28,658 bases of DNA, from contig DPHB01000040.1 of NCBI GenBank assembly GCA_003521845.1, positions 26,695 to 55,352 on the forward strand, read 5' to 3'. The stretch is from Oceanospirillaceae bacterium (lineage in GTDB: Bacteria; Pseudomonadota; Gammaproteobacteria; Pseudomonadales; Balneatricaceae). Each line of letters opens with the position of its first letter. The stretch's first letter is position 1. Of the stretch, positions 22,420 to 28,658 are shown piece by piece. A program made the translations under genes and the position numbers. The notes under the pieces were generated by a model. It was not told the DNA's origin. It was given only the letters and a program-made list of their open reading frames with translations, and ran no database searches.

Positions 22420-23073
22420 ATGAGTGCCAAGCCAATTACGTATCAACAAGCTAGAAACCAAATACAATCAGGTGACGTTGTTGCTTTTGGCGGCCAGAGT
22501 CATTTTTCGCAACTGGTGAAGTTGGCTACTTTATCCAACGTCTCCCATGTTGGTGTTATCTTGCAAACGCAAATAGCAGATGACAATGCGCATAGAGGCT
22601 GTAACCAAATCATCGAGTCTACTAGGGGCAAGGGCGTTGAGGTGTCTCGCTTTAGTGACCGACTGCAAAACCATGTTGGTGAGCTGTGGTGGCTGCCCCT
22701 AGGGCAACATATTCGTCAGCAAGCCTTTAATGCAACCAAGTTTTTTGATTTCTTATTTGCTCAAGCCAAGGCCCGTAAGCCCTATGACATGCCGCAAGCA
22801 GTGATGTCAGCCGTGGATGTGTTGGATAACCTGCCTTGGGATAAAACCGGGCCTAGCTATAATCAGGAAGACTTTAGCCGCTTTTTTTGTTCTGAGTTGG
22901 TATCGGCCGGGCTAGAGCAGGCAGGTGCCGTTGGTAATGTTAACGCTTCTGAAGTGACTCCTATAGACCTGTGCCGCTGGCATATTTATGCAGACCATTA
23001 TTACCAGTTAAAAGGCGACGCGAGTAAGTGTATTTCAAGGTTTAATACGGCTAATCCGACGGATTGGATTTGA
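22420..23073 (+). CDS. Permuted NlpC/P60-like (YiiX/YebB type) hydrolase
   Basis: This 217-residue protein has the order of motifs seen in circularly permuted papain-like proteins. A histidine motif near the N-terminus (SHVGVIL, His43) comes first, after the SGDVVAFGGQSHFSQLVKLAT lead-in typical of YiiX. An acidic residue (IIESTR, Glu66) follows, and the nucleophile cysteine lies late in the chain (RFFCSELVSAGLEQAG, Cys157). Members may cleave amides or lipid-linked peptides; the activity of this group is largely unproven. There is no signal peptide, so it is cytoplasmic. The ribosome site AAGGGAG (22408-22414) favours the ATG at 22420. The first ATG at 22416 is out of frame. Confidence 0.8.
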   Translation: MSAKPITYQQARNQIQSGDVVAFGGQSHFSQLVKLATLSNVSHVGVILQTQIADDNAHRGCNQIIESTRGKGVEVSRFSDRLQNHVGELWWLPLGQHIRQQAFNATKFFDFLFAQAKARKPYDMPQAVMSAVDVLDNLPWDKTGPSYNQEDFSRFFCSELVSAGLEQAGAVGNVNASEVTPIDLCRWHIYADHYYQLKGDASKCISRFNTANPTDWI

Positions 23074-23144
23074 GGGTAATCGATAGAGGATAATCCAACA
23101 TGGTCTATGCTTAGTTAAATGGATAATTTCATATAGGAGCAGCT

Positions 23145-23296
23145 ATGAATACCGAAAGTAAACTCCATACCCTAGGCCTGATAGTACAGTGATCCGTAAG
23201 CAGGGAGTGCATGCTAGATCTGTATTTGGTACGCAATCGGTGAGGGCCAATCTGTCCAATATTATTAACTCAATTTTTGAAGTTGTAGAACGTTAG
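23145..23296 (+). pseudogene. Broken or overlapping small ORF(s), unidentified
   Basis: A good ribosome site, AGGAG (23136-23140), precedes ATG at 23145, but only 15 codons follow (MNTESKLHTLGLIVQ) before TGA at 23190-23192. The next frame is open for 35 codons from a GTG at 23189 to TAG at 23296 (IRKQGVHARSVFGTQSVRANLSNIINSIFEVVER). The stop and GTG overlap as GTGA. Either a one-base deletion has split a gene of about 50 codons, or the two are a coupled leader and mini-gene. I do not recognise either protein. It fills most of the 264-bp gap before the cupin gene. Confidence 0.45.
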
Positions 23297-23337
23297 CCAG
23301 CGAAAATGTGTATGTGAATTAAATGGAGATAAATGCA

Positions 23338-23754
23338 ATGACCAAATCCCAAGTGATCAGCCTTGCAGAAGAATTTGCCAAGCTTACTTTTGTCGGTGAC
23401 CGTGTACCTGGGTCTACCGATGAGCAGCTTGCTGGGGCTTTTTCACAATTGGCGCCTTATCGGGACGGTGCGATATTTATTGGTCATTACGCTGGCAATA
23501 GCGATTGGGAAAGGCACGCTCAAGGTGATGAAATCGTTTATGTAGTGGTGGGTGAAACGACGCTTACTTTGCTTACATCAAGTGGTGAAACACCGCATCT
23601 ATTGCAAGCCGGCGAGCTTATGGTGGTGCCGCAAAAGGTCTGGCACCGGTTTGAAACGCCTGTGGGGGTGAAGATATTGACAGTGACTCCGCAGCCAACA
23701 GACCATTGTGTTGATCGCCCCCAAGGTGATGATGAAATGTATACGGCTAGCTAA
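23338..23754 (+). CDS. Cupin-domain protein
   Basis: This 138-residue single-domain cupin has the metal-binding motif of the fold: H60-A-Q-G-D64-E65 in the first motif, and H103 (PQKVWHRFETP) in the second. GETTLTLLTSSG and LLQAGELMVVP lie between. Small cupins act as metal-dependent dioxygenases, isomerases or sugar-binding sensors, and nothing here identifies the substrate. The ATG at 23338 is preferred over that at 23323, because GGAG (23325-23328) is at suitable distance from it and overlaps the earlier start. It lies between the broken ORF and the toxin-antitoxin pair, apparently alone. Confidence 0.82.
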   Translation: MTKSQVISLAEEFAKLTFVGDRVPGSTDEQLAGAFSQLAPYRDGAIFIGHYAGNSDWERHAQGDEIVYVVVGETTLTLLTSSGETPHLLQAGELMVVPQKVWHRFETPVGVKILTVTPQPTDHCVDRPQGDDEMYTAS

Positions 23755-23823
23755 AAGAGGCTTGGGTTTACTGTAAGGTGAAAGGTGCTATCATGAGGGA
23801 GATTTTCATAGGACAGATTTATT

Positions 23824-24054
23824 ATGACTAAACTATCAAATGAAGTACTTCAACAAGCTCTTGCATTAAGTTCTCAGGAAAAGGCGCAGATTATAGAAGG
23901 TCTTTTAGCTAGTCTTGATACGCCTGGCGCAGACATTGATTCTGCTTGGGCGGCAGAAGTCGATGCAAGGGTTGATGCTTATGATAAAGGTCAGTTGTCT
24001 TCAGTTTCCGTTGCCGATGTATTAGGAAAGTATGCTCGCGTTGATGGACGTTAG
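23824..24054 (+). CDS. Addiction-module antitoxin (unstable antitoxin family)
   Basis: This 76-residue protein matches the putative addiction-module component family. It has an N-terminal VLQQALALSSQEKAQIIEGLLASLD segment, then SAWAAEVDARVDAYDKGQLSSVSVADVLGKY, which would wrap around the toxin. AGGA lies before the ATG. The 3' end overlaps the RelE/ParE toxin gene by 23 bp, so the two are translationally coupled. Its role is to neutralise that toxin and probably, with it, to repress the operon. No operator dyad as clear as that of hicAB was seen upstream. Confidence 0.88.
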   Translation: MTKLSNEVLQQALALSSQEKAQIIEGLLASLDTPGADIDSAWAAEVDARVDAYDKGQLSSVSVADVLGKYARVDGR

Positions 24055-24337
24055 GTTCTTAACACCTGCTGTAAAAGAGCTAGACGAGGCTTTTGTGTAT
24101 TATCAATCCATCGTTGATGGATTGGGTTACGAATTCGTATCAGAAGTCGAACATTCTATTACAAGAATAAAACACTTTCCTACGGCTTACCCTTTAATAG
24201 GGAGCCAGTCTAGGCGCTGTTTAATTCATCGATTTCCTTATGGCTTGATATATCAGGAAAGAAACGAAGAAATTCTTATTATTGCCATATCAAATTTGCA
24301 CAGAAAGCCCAAATATTGGGTTTCTCGCGAGCTGTAA
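24032..24337 (+). CDS. RelE/ParE-family toxin
   Basis: This 101-residue toxin has the ParE/RelE fold pattern: VRFLTPAVKELDEAFVYYQS, then LGYEFVSEVEHSITRIKHFPTAYPLI, R-R-C-L-I-H-R-F-P-Y-G-L-I-Y, and the ending IAISNLHRKPKYWVSRE. Such proteins cleave ribosome-bound mRNA or poison DNA gyrase; the HRKPKYW ending is more ParE-like. Two starts are possible. The ATG at 24032 has AGGA just upstream (24024-24027) and is used here; the ATG at 24044 gives MDVRF and a shorter overlap. The gene overlaps the antitoxin gene and is complete. It is the second toxin-antitoxin pair within 6 kb. Confidence 0.9.
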   Translation: MLALMDVRFLTPAVKELDEAFVYYQSIVDGLGYEFVSEVEHSITRIKHFPTAYPLIGSQSRRCLIHRFPYGLIYQERNEEILIIAISNLHRKPKYWVSREL

Positions 24338-24363
24338 AGAAACAACAACACAGGACTGTATAA

Positions 24364-25155
24364 GTGAGCCAAGTTGTATTCGTTCCCCATGGTGGTGGCC
24401 CCAAACCAGTGTTAGGTGATCCGCACCATGCCGAGTTAGTTTCCTACCTCAAGGCCTTGCAGCCAGCGATCGCCAAGGCCAAAGCATTGCTGGTGATTAC
24501 GGCACATTGGGAAGCGCCAGAAGTGGCTATTAGTGCGCAAGCGCAACCAGGCATGCTATACGACTATAGCAATTTTCCCGAACAAGCTTATCGCTTGCAA
24601 TATCCAGTACCCGGTGCACCAGACTTGGCAATACGTGTACAAGCCATGTTGGCCAAGCAGGGTATTGATGCCACCTTAGATCACCAACGTGGCTATGACC
24701 ACGGCACTTTTATACCGCTAATGTTAATGGCGCCGGAAGCGCACATTCCTGTGTTGCAGCTGTCGCTGATGTCTGACTTGAATCCACAAGCCCATATTAA
24801 TATGGGTAAGGCCTTGGCACCTCTGTTAGCCGAAGGGGTCATGATTTTGGGTTCGGGGCTTAGTTTCCACAGCTTTCCTGCCATGCGTAGTGCAGACAAG
24901 GCCGAGCCTTTCGCTCGCTCTAAGCGTTTTGATGATTGGTTAAACGCTACCATTCTTTCTACCGATAGGGGCGCTGCGGAACAGCAACTTGCCAACTGGG
25001 AACAGGCACCCGAAGCACGGTATAGCCACCCGCGGGAGGAGCACCTACTGCCTTTGCATGTGTGCTTTGGTGCCGCTATGGCTGGCGGTTTAACGCCTAG
25101 CAATTTTTATCAAGGCCAGTTGTTTGGTGTCATGAACTCTGGGTTTATTTGGTAG
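24364..25155 (+). CDS. ygiD: DODA-type extradiol dioxygenase (YgiD-like)
   Basis: This 263-residue protein of the class III extradiol (LigB-like) family is close in length to E. coli YgiD, which opens the DOPA ring at the 4,5 position. Metal-site and active-site histidines are visible: H9 (FVPHGGGPKPVL), H48 (ITAHWEAP), H113 (DHGTFIPL), H169 (GLSFHSF) and H227 (REEHLLPLHV). It starts with GTG at 24364, with AGGA nine bases upstream. The physiological substrate of bacterial YgiD is uncertain. The aromatic-degradation operon starting 111 bp downstream raises the chance of an aromatic substrate, but a separate promoter lies between. It follows the toxin gene by 26 bp. Confidence 0.85.
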   Translation: MSQVVFVPHGGGPKPVLGDPHHAELVSYLKALQPAIAKAKALLVITAHWEAPEVAISAQAQPGMLYDYSNFPEQAYRLQYPVPGAPDLAIRVQAMLAKQGIDATLDHQRGYDHGTFIPLMLMAPEAHIPVLQLSLMSDLNPQAHINMGKALAPLLAEGVMILGSGLSFHSFPAMRSADKAEPFARSKRFDDWLNATILSTDRGAAEQQLANWEQAPEARYSHPREEHLLPLHVCFGAAMAGGLTPSNFYQGQLFGVMNSGFIW

Positions 25156-25164
25156 TTTAACTTT

Positions 25165-25175
25165 ACTCTGACCCC
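25165..25175. repeat. Inverted copy of the GGGGTCAGAGT motif
   Basis: ACTCTGACCCC here is the exact reverse complement of 20-30, and the similarity continues a few bases beyond on the A/T-rich side. Copies without the last two bases bound the element at 7157-7217. Confidence 0.55.
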
Positions 25176-25190
25176 CTTTGTGTTGTTTTA

Positions 25191-25235
25191 TTGATTTACT
25201 TTAAGCTTAAAATAATATACTTTAAGTATAAAATA
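25191..25235 (+). promoter_or_regulatory. Promoter and tandem operator of the aryl-CoA monooxygenase operon
   Basis: A plausible -35 box TTGATT (25191-25196) and -10 box TAATAT (25213-25218) are 16 bp apart. Two 18-bp direct repeats, TACTTTAAGnnTAAAATA, lie at 25197-25214 and 25218-25235, offset by exactly 21 bp (two helical turns). Each contains or overlaps a palindrome: TTTAAGCTTAAA (25200-25211) and ATACTT-T-AAGTAT (25217-25229). One covers the promoter spacer and the other lies at and beyond the -10 box, the expected arrangement for repression. The MarR protein encoded at the end of this operon is the natural candidate ligand, by inference. Confidence 0.68.
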
Positions 25236-25266
25236 GATTTACAAAGATAGTTACAGGGATAACACC

Positions 25267-27573
25267 ATGAATATTGCATGCCTTGGCGGCGGCCCCGCAG
25301 GTCTTTATTTCGCCATTTCCATGAAACTGCGTGACGCTAGTCACGACATTACCGTGTTTGAGCGTAATCGCCATGATGATACCTTTGGTTGGGGGGTGGT
25401 GTTATCCGATGATGCCTTAACCAATGTGAAGCGCAATGACCCAGTTAGCTATCAGTCTATCGTTGCTGAGTTTGCTTATTGGGATGACATTGCCGTGGTT
25501 AAAGATGGTGAGCGCCAGGTGTCTTCTGGGCATGGTTTTTGCGGTATTGGCCGTATGCAAATGCTGAAGATTTTGTACGCACGTGCGCAAGAACTAGGCG
25601 TGAAGCTAGTATTTCAACAGGCGGTGGCTGATACCCAAACCCTTATGGATGACTATGACCTTGTAGTCGCCTCCGACGGCCTAAATTCTAATTCCCGTAA
25701 TCAATTTGCCCATGTGTTTAAGCCAGAAATTGATACCCGCTTATGCAAGTTCGTATGGCTTGGTACACACCAGAAATTTGACGAGGCCTTTACCTTTATC
25801 TTTGAAGAAACCCCGCACGGTTGGGTGTGGGCGCATGCTTATCAGTTTAGTCAAGACACCGCTACTTTTATTGTTGAGTGCAGTGAAAGCACTTGGGACA
25901 AGTGGGGCTTTGGTGACATGTCTCAGCAAGAAACTATTGCTGTGTGCGAAGACATCTTTAAAGATCACTTAAACGGTAACGATTTGATGACCAATGCCAA
26001 CCATATTCGTGGTTCGGCGTGGATGAACTTCCCGCGCGTATTGTGTGAACGCTGGCACCACGAAAACCTTGTTTTGATGGGTGATGCTTCGGCTACGGCA
26101 CACTTCTCTATTGGCTCCGGCTCGCGTTTGGCCTTTGATAGTGCTATTGCACTGGCGCAATACCTACACCAAGAAGAGGATATGGCCAAGGCCTTTGAGC
26201 TGTATCAAGAAGAACGCCGCTTGGATGTCTTGCGTCTGCAATCTGCTGCGCGTAATTCTATGGAATGGTTTGAACAGGTGGAGCGTTACCTACACCTAGA
26301 TCCTGTGCAGTTTAACTATGCTCTGTTAACCCGTTCCCAGCGCATTAGCCATGAAAACTTGCGTCTACGTGATGCCAAATGGGTTGCCAGCGCCGAACAG
26401 TGGTTCCAGCAGCAAGCTGGCGCCCAAGGCGAGAACCAAGAGAATAATGGTCGCAGTCCCATGTTTACACCCTACAAGCTAGCTGATCTCGAATTGTCTA
26501 ACCGTGTGGTGGTGTCGCCTATGGCTCAGTACAAGGCCAATAACGATGGCCTAGCCAATAGCTGGCATCTAGTGCATTACGGTAACCTTGCTAAAGGCGG
26601 CGCGGGCTTGGTGTACACAGAAATGACCTGTGTTAGCGAAGACGGGCGTATTACGCCTGGCTGCCCAGGCTTGTACACGGAGCAACAAGCCCAAGCGTGG
26701 CAACAAATCACTGACTTTGTGCATGAACACACGTCGGCCAAAATTTGTATGCAGCTAGGCCACTCGGGCCCTAAGGGCTCTACCCAAGTAGGTTGGCAGA
26801 CCATGGATGCGCCACTAGTTGATAATAACTGGCCTTTGTTGGCTGCATTCGCTGTGGCTTGGAGCGATAACAACGCACTCCCTAAGGCCATGGATAAGAA
26901 TGATATGGACAGCGTCAAGGCTGACTTTGTTACGGCCGCCCAGCGGGCTATTGAAGTGGGCTTTGATATGCTGGAAGTGCACTGTGCCCACGGCTATTTG
27001 TTATCCAGTTTTATCACCCCAGTTAGCAATAAACGTGACGATGAATTTGGCGGCAGTTTAGAAAACCGCCTGCGTTACCCGCTAGAAGTGGTTAGCGCTG
27101 TCAAATCGGTAATGCCAGCGGGCATGCCATTGTCGGTACGTATCTCGGCTAACGATTGGGTTGGCGATGCCGGTATTACTCCTGTAGAAGCGGTGGACAT
27201 TGCCAAGGCCTTTAAGGCTATCGGCGTTGATATTATTGACGTCTCCGCTGGTCAAACCAGTGTTGATGCACAGCCAGTGTACGGGCGTATGTTCCAGACG
27301 CCGTTTGCTGATCGCATTCGTCATGAAGTGGGTATTCCAACCATGGCGGTGGGTAATATCTTTGAACCAGATCACGTGAACTCTATTCTCATGGCAGGTC
27401 GTGCCGATCTGGTATGCTTAGGGCGACCTCATTTGGCTAATGCCAACTGGACTAACGAAGCTGCCATTACCCTGGGAGACCAACAGCAAGCTTGGCCATT
27501 GCCATATTTGGCGGGCCGCGAACAAGCTTACCGTTTGGCTGAACGGGCAGAACAAATGGCTATTAGGGCGTAA
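25267..27573 (+). CDS. Fused FAD monooxygenase/Old Yellow Enzyme: anthraniloyl-CoA or salicylyl-CoA hydroxylase type
   Basis: This 768-residue two-domain flavoprotein has an N-terminal aromatic hydroxylase domain with FAD motif GGGPAG (7-12), SDGLNSNSR (D137-G138) and GDASATAHFSIGSG (G272-D273). A Gln/Asn-rich linker follows (about 382-398). The C-terminal FMN domain of the Old Yellow Enzyme family (399-768) has H572-x2-H575 in VHCAHGYLLSSFITP, and EFGGSLENR. This architecture is that of 2-aminobenzoyl-CoA monooxygenase/reductase, which hydroxylates and reduces the aryl-CoA ring, and of enzymes annotated as salicylyl-CoA 5-hydroxylase/oxidoreductase. The fusion is secure; which aryl-CoA is used is not. 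It heads an operon with an SDR and a MarR regulator, under the tandem-operator promoter. AGGG lies before the ATG. Confidence 0.9.
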   Translation: MNIACLGGGPAGLYFAISMKLRDASHDITVFERNRHDDTFGWGVVLSDDALTNVKRNDPVSYQSIVAEFAYWDDIAVVKDGERQVSSGHGFCGIGRMQMLKILYARAQELGVKLVFQQAVADTQTLMDDYDLVVASDGLNSNSRNQFAHVFKPEIDTRLCKFVWLGTHQKFDEAFTFIFEETPHGWVWAHAYQFSQDTATFIVECSESTWDKWGFGDMSQQETIAVCEDIFKDHLNGNDLMTNANHIRGSAWMNFPRVLCERWHHENLVLMGDASATAHFSIGSGSRLAFDSAIALAQYLHQEEDMAKAFELYQEERRLDVLRLQSAARNSMEWFEQVERYLHLDPVQFNYALLTRSQRISHENLRLRDAKWVASAEQWFQQQAGAQGENQENNGRSPMFTPYKLADLELSNRVVVSPMAQYKANNDGLANSWHLVHYGNLAKGGAGLVYTEMTCVSEDGRITPGCPGLYTEQQAQAWQQITDFVHEHTSAKICMQLGHSGPKGSTQVGWQTMDAPLVDNNWPLLAAFAVAWSDNNALPKAMDKNDMDSVKADFVTAAQRAIEVGFDMLEVHCAHGYLLSSFITPVSNKRDDEFGGSLENRLRYPLEVVSAVKSVMPAGMPLSVRISANDWVGDAGITPVEAVDIAKAFKAIGVDIIDVSAGQTSVDAQPVYGRMFQTPFADRIRHEVGIPTMAVGNIFEPDHVNSILMAGRADLVCLGRPHLANANWTNEAAITLGDQQQAWPLPYLAGREQAYRLAERAEQMAIRA

Positions 27574-27582
27574 AGAGAAACT

Positions 27583-28335
27583 ATGCAATTACAAGGCAAA
27601 CATATTGTCATTACAGGAGCCGGTAGCGGTGTTGGTGAGGCTATAGCACGGCTGCTAGACCAGCAGGGCGCACGTTTAACGTTACTTGGACGTCGCATCG
27701 AGGCTGTGCAAGCGGTCGCAGACAGCTTAACTGAGGCGCAAGGTATTGCCGCTGACGTTACGGATCGTGATCACTTTGCCGCAGCCTTGCAGCAAGCTCG
27801 CACCGCCTTTGGTCTCATAGATGCCGCCATTGCCAATGCCGGTGCCGTTGAGTCAGTGCCATTTCGTAAGATGACAGGGCAAGATTGGCAAGCCTGTTTG
27901 GATGTAAACCTAACGGGTAGTTTTAACACCTTTAATCTGTGTATTGATGACCTGCTATCACAAGGCGAAGGGCGCCTCGTTGCCGTGGCTTCTACGGCAG
28001 GTCAACGTGGTTATCCCTATGTGAGTGCCTATACAGCGGCCAAACATGGTGTCATTGGCTTGGTGAAGTCCCTAGCTTTGGAATTGGCCAAAAAACACAT
28101 TACGGTGAATGCAGTCTGCCCAGGTTATACCCGCACTCCGTTGCTAGAAGGCAGTATGCAACGCATTGCCGACAGCACTGGTTGTAGCATGGCCGAAGCC
28201 GAAGCGCACTTAGTAAAAGACAACCCGCAAGGGCGTTTGGTGGAACCAGAAGAAGTAGCTCAAGGCGTCTTGTACCTACTTACGGCAACTAGCCTCAATG
28301 GTCACTCATTGACCATCAATGGAGGGGAATTTTAA
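27583..28335 (+). CDS. Short-chain dehydrogenase/reductase
   Basis: This 250-residue classical SDR has the cofactor motif TGAGSGVG (11-18), N-A-G (85-87), active-site Asn109, Ser137, Tyr150 and Lys154, and a C-terminal NGHSLTINGGEF typical of the class. It begins 9 bp after the monooxygenase stop and overlaps the next gene by one base (TAATG), so it is within the same operon. A role as a 3-hydroxyacyl-CoA or alicyclic ring alcohol dehydrogenase in breakdown of the hydroxylated, reduced CoA product would fit the context. This is inference from neighbours. Confidence 0.88.
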   Translation: MQLQGKHIVITGAGSGVGEAIARLLDQQGARLTLLGRRIEAVQAVADSLTEAQGIAADVTDRDHFAAALQQARTAFGLIDAAIANAGAVESVPFRKMTGQDWQACLDVNLTGSFNTFNLCIDDLLSQGEGRLVAVASTAGQRGYPYVSAYTAAKHGVIGLVKSLALELAKKHITVNAVCPGYTRTPLLEGSMQRIADSTGCSMAEAEAHLVKDNPQGRLVEPEEVAQGVLYLLTATSLNGHSLTINGGEF

Positions 28336-28658
28336 TGCAAAACTATTACAGCGAAGATACCCGTCAGCATCTGCGTTTGTGGCTTAAGTTGCTAAAGACC
28401 AGCGGCACCATTGAAGCTTTACTGCGTAATCGTTTGAAGAATGAGTGTGACACCACCTTGCCGCGATTTGACGTTCTGGCTGCTTTAGATCACCACCCTG
28501 ATGGATTGCGTATGAGCGAGCTGTCGAGCTTTTTGATGGTATCGAATGGCAATGTTACGGGTATTGCCAACCGCTTAGTTGACGAAGGACTAGTTACGCG
28601 ACGTTCTGGTGAAGAAGATGCCCGCGTGCATATCTTGAGCCTTACGGACACAGGCAAG
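28335..28658 (+). CDS. MarR-family regulator, cut by the window end
   Basis: The frame is open for 108 codons to the right edge. It starts at ATG 28335, which overlaps the SDR stop as TAATG, with GGAGG (28321-28325) upstream. The visible part contains a dimerisation helix (HLRLWLKLLKTSGTIEALLRNRLK), LPRFDVLAALDHHPDGLRMSELSSFLMVSNGNVTGIANRLVDEGLV (winged helix) and a wing, TRRSGEEDARVHILSLTDTGK. MarR repressors are often encoded with aryl-CoA degradation genes and sense the CoA thioester, which fits this operon. The expected target is the tandem dyad at 25197-25235. The C-terminal dimerisation helices lie outside the window. Confidence 0.88.
   Translation, partial: MQNYYSEDTRQHLRLWLKLLKTSGTIEALLRNRLKNECDTTLPRFDVLAALDHHPDGLRMSELSSFLMVSNGNVTGIANRLVDEGLVTRRSGEEDARVHILSLTDTGK

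Noticed and set aside
24693..25103. 136-codon minus-strand ORF inside the YgiD-like gene
   Set aside because: It is antisense to conserved active-site coding sequence and has no supporting motif.
26577..26918. 113-codon minus-strand ORF inside the fused monooxygenase gene
   Set aside because: It is wholly antisense to a well-supported enzyme and shows no family features.

Overview
The window looks like a chromosomal segment of a free-living, probably marine, gammaproteobacterium. The basis is gene content and protein resemblance: E. coli-like AvtA, HicA/HicB, ChaC and GloA, Pseudomonas-like beta-alanine catabolism genes, HlyU-family and TfoX-family proteins. Base composition looks balanced, short intergenic dyads are common, and a REP-type repeat with the head GTCATTGCGA is dispersed. 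No tRNA, rRNA, CRISPR, phage or transposase gene was seen, and genus cannot be fixed from the sequence alone.

Layout. (1) 1-3078: a REP fragment, a MarR regulator with a very good promoter, a convergent chaC, an EamA-type permease, and a tandem pair of hemerythrin-like proteins. (2) 3201-7260: a LysR regulator divergent from an omega-amino acid:pyruvate aminotransferase and a CoA-acylating semialdehyde dehydrogenase. This matches the bauR/bauA/bauC logic of Pseudomonas, in which beta-alanine passes through malonate semialdehyde to acetyl-CoA. It is closed by a strong bidirectional terminator. (3) 7282-8108: a small two-helix membrane protein and a DUF4405-type membrane protein with duplicated histidine motifs. 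(4) 8391-11380: glyoxalase I, a GyrI-like protein, an HlyU/TfoX pair, a REP cluster and a patatin-like lipase. (5) 11491-16811: a REC protein with a C-terminal ATPase domain, a short CysH-like protein, a GNAT, avtA, a GFA/CENP-V protein and an agmatinase-family enzyme.

(6) 17088-24337 is the most accessory-looking part. It holds an MFS permease with an acidic tail, a tandem 22-bp repeat fused to a REP element, a hicAB toxin-antitoxin operon whose 58-residue hicA is easy to miss, an ABC exporter with an ReAV-type asparaginase, a permuted NlpC/P60-like protein, a broken small ORF, a cupin, and a second toxin-antitoxin pair. (7) 24364-end: a YgiD-type extradiol dioxygenase, then a tandem-operator promoter driving a fused flavin monooxygenase/Old Yellow Enzyme protein (anthraniloyl-CoA or salicylyl-CoA hydroxylase type), an SDR, and a MarR regulator cut by the window end. 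The last three look like the start of an aryl-CoA degradation operon.

Nothing here is clearly a wholly new system. The best leads are the hicAB operator with its overlooked toxin gene, the 21-bp-phased direct repeats before the monooxygenase operon, the shortened CysH-like protein, the duplicated-histidine membrane protein with its small partner, and the REP/22-bp repeat fusion.
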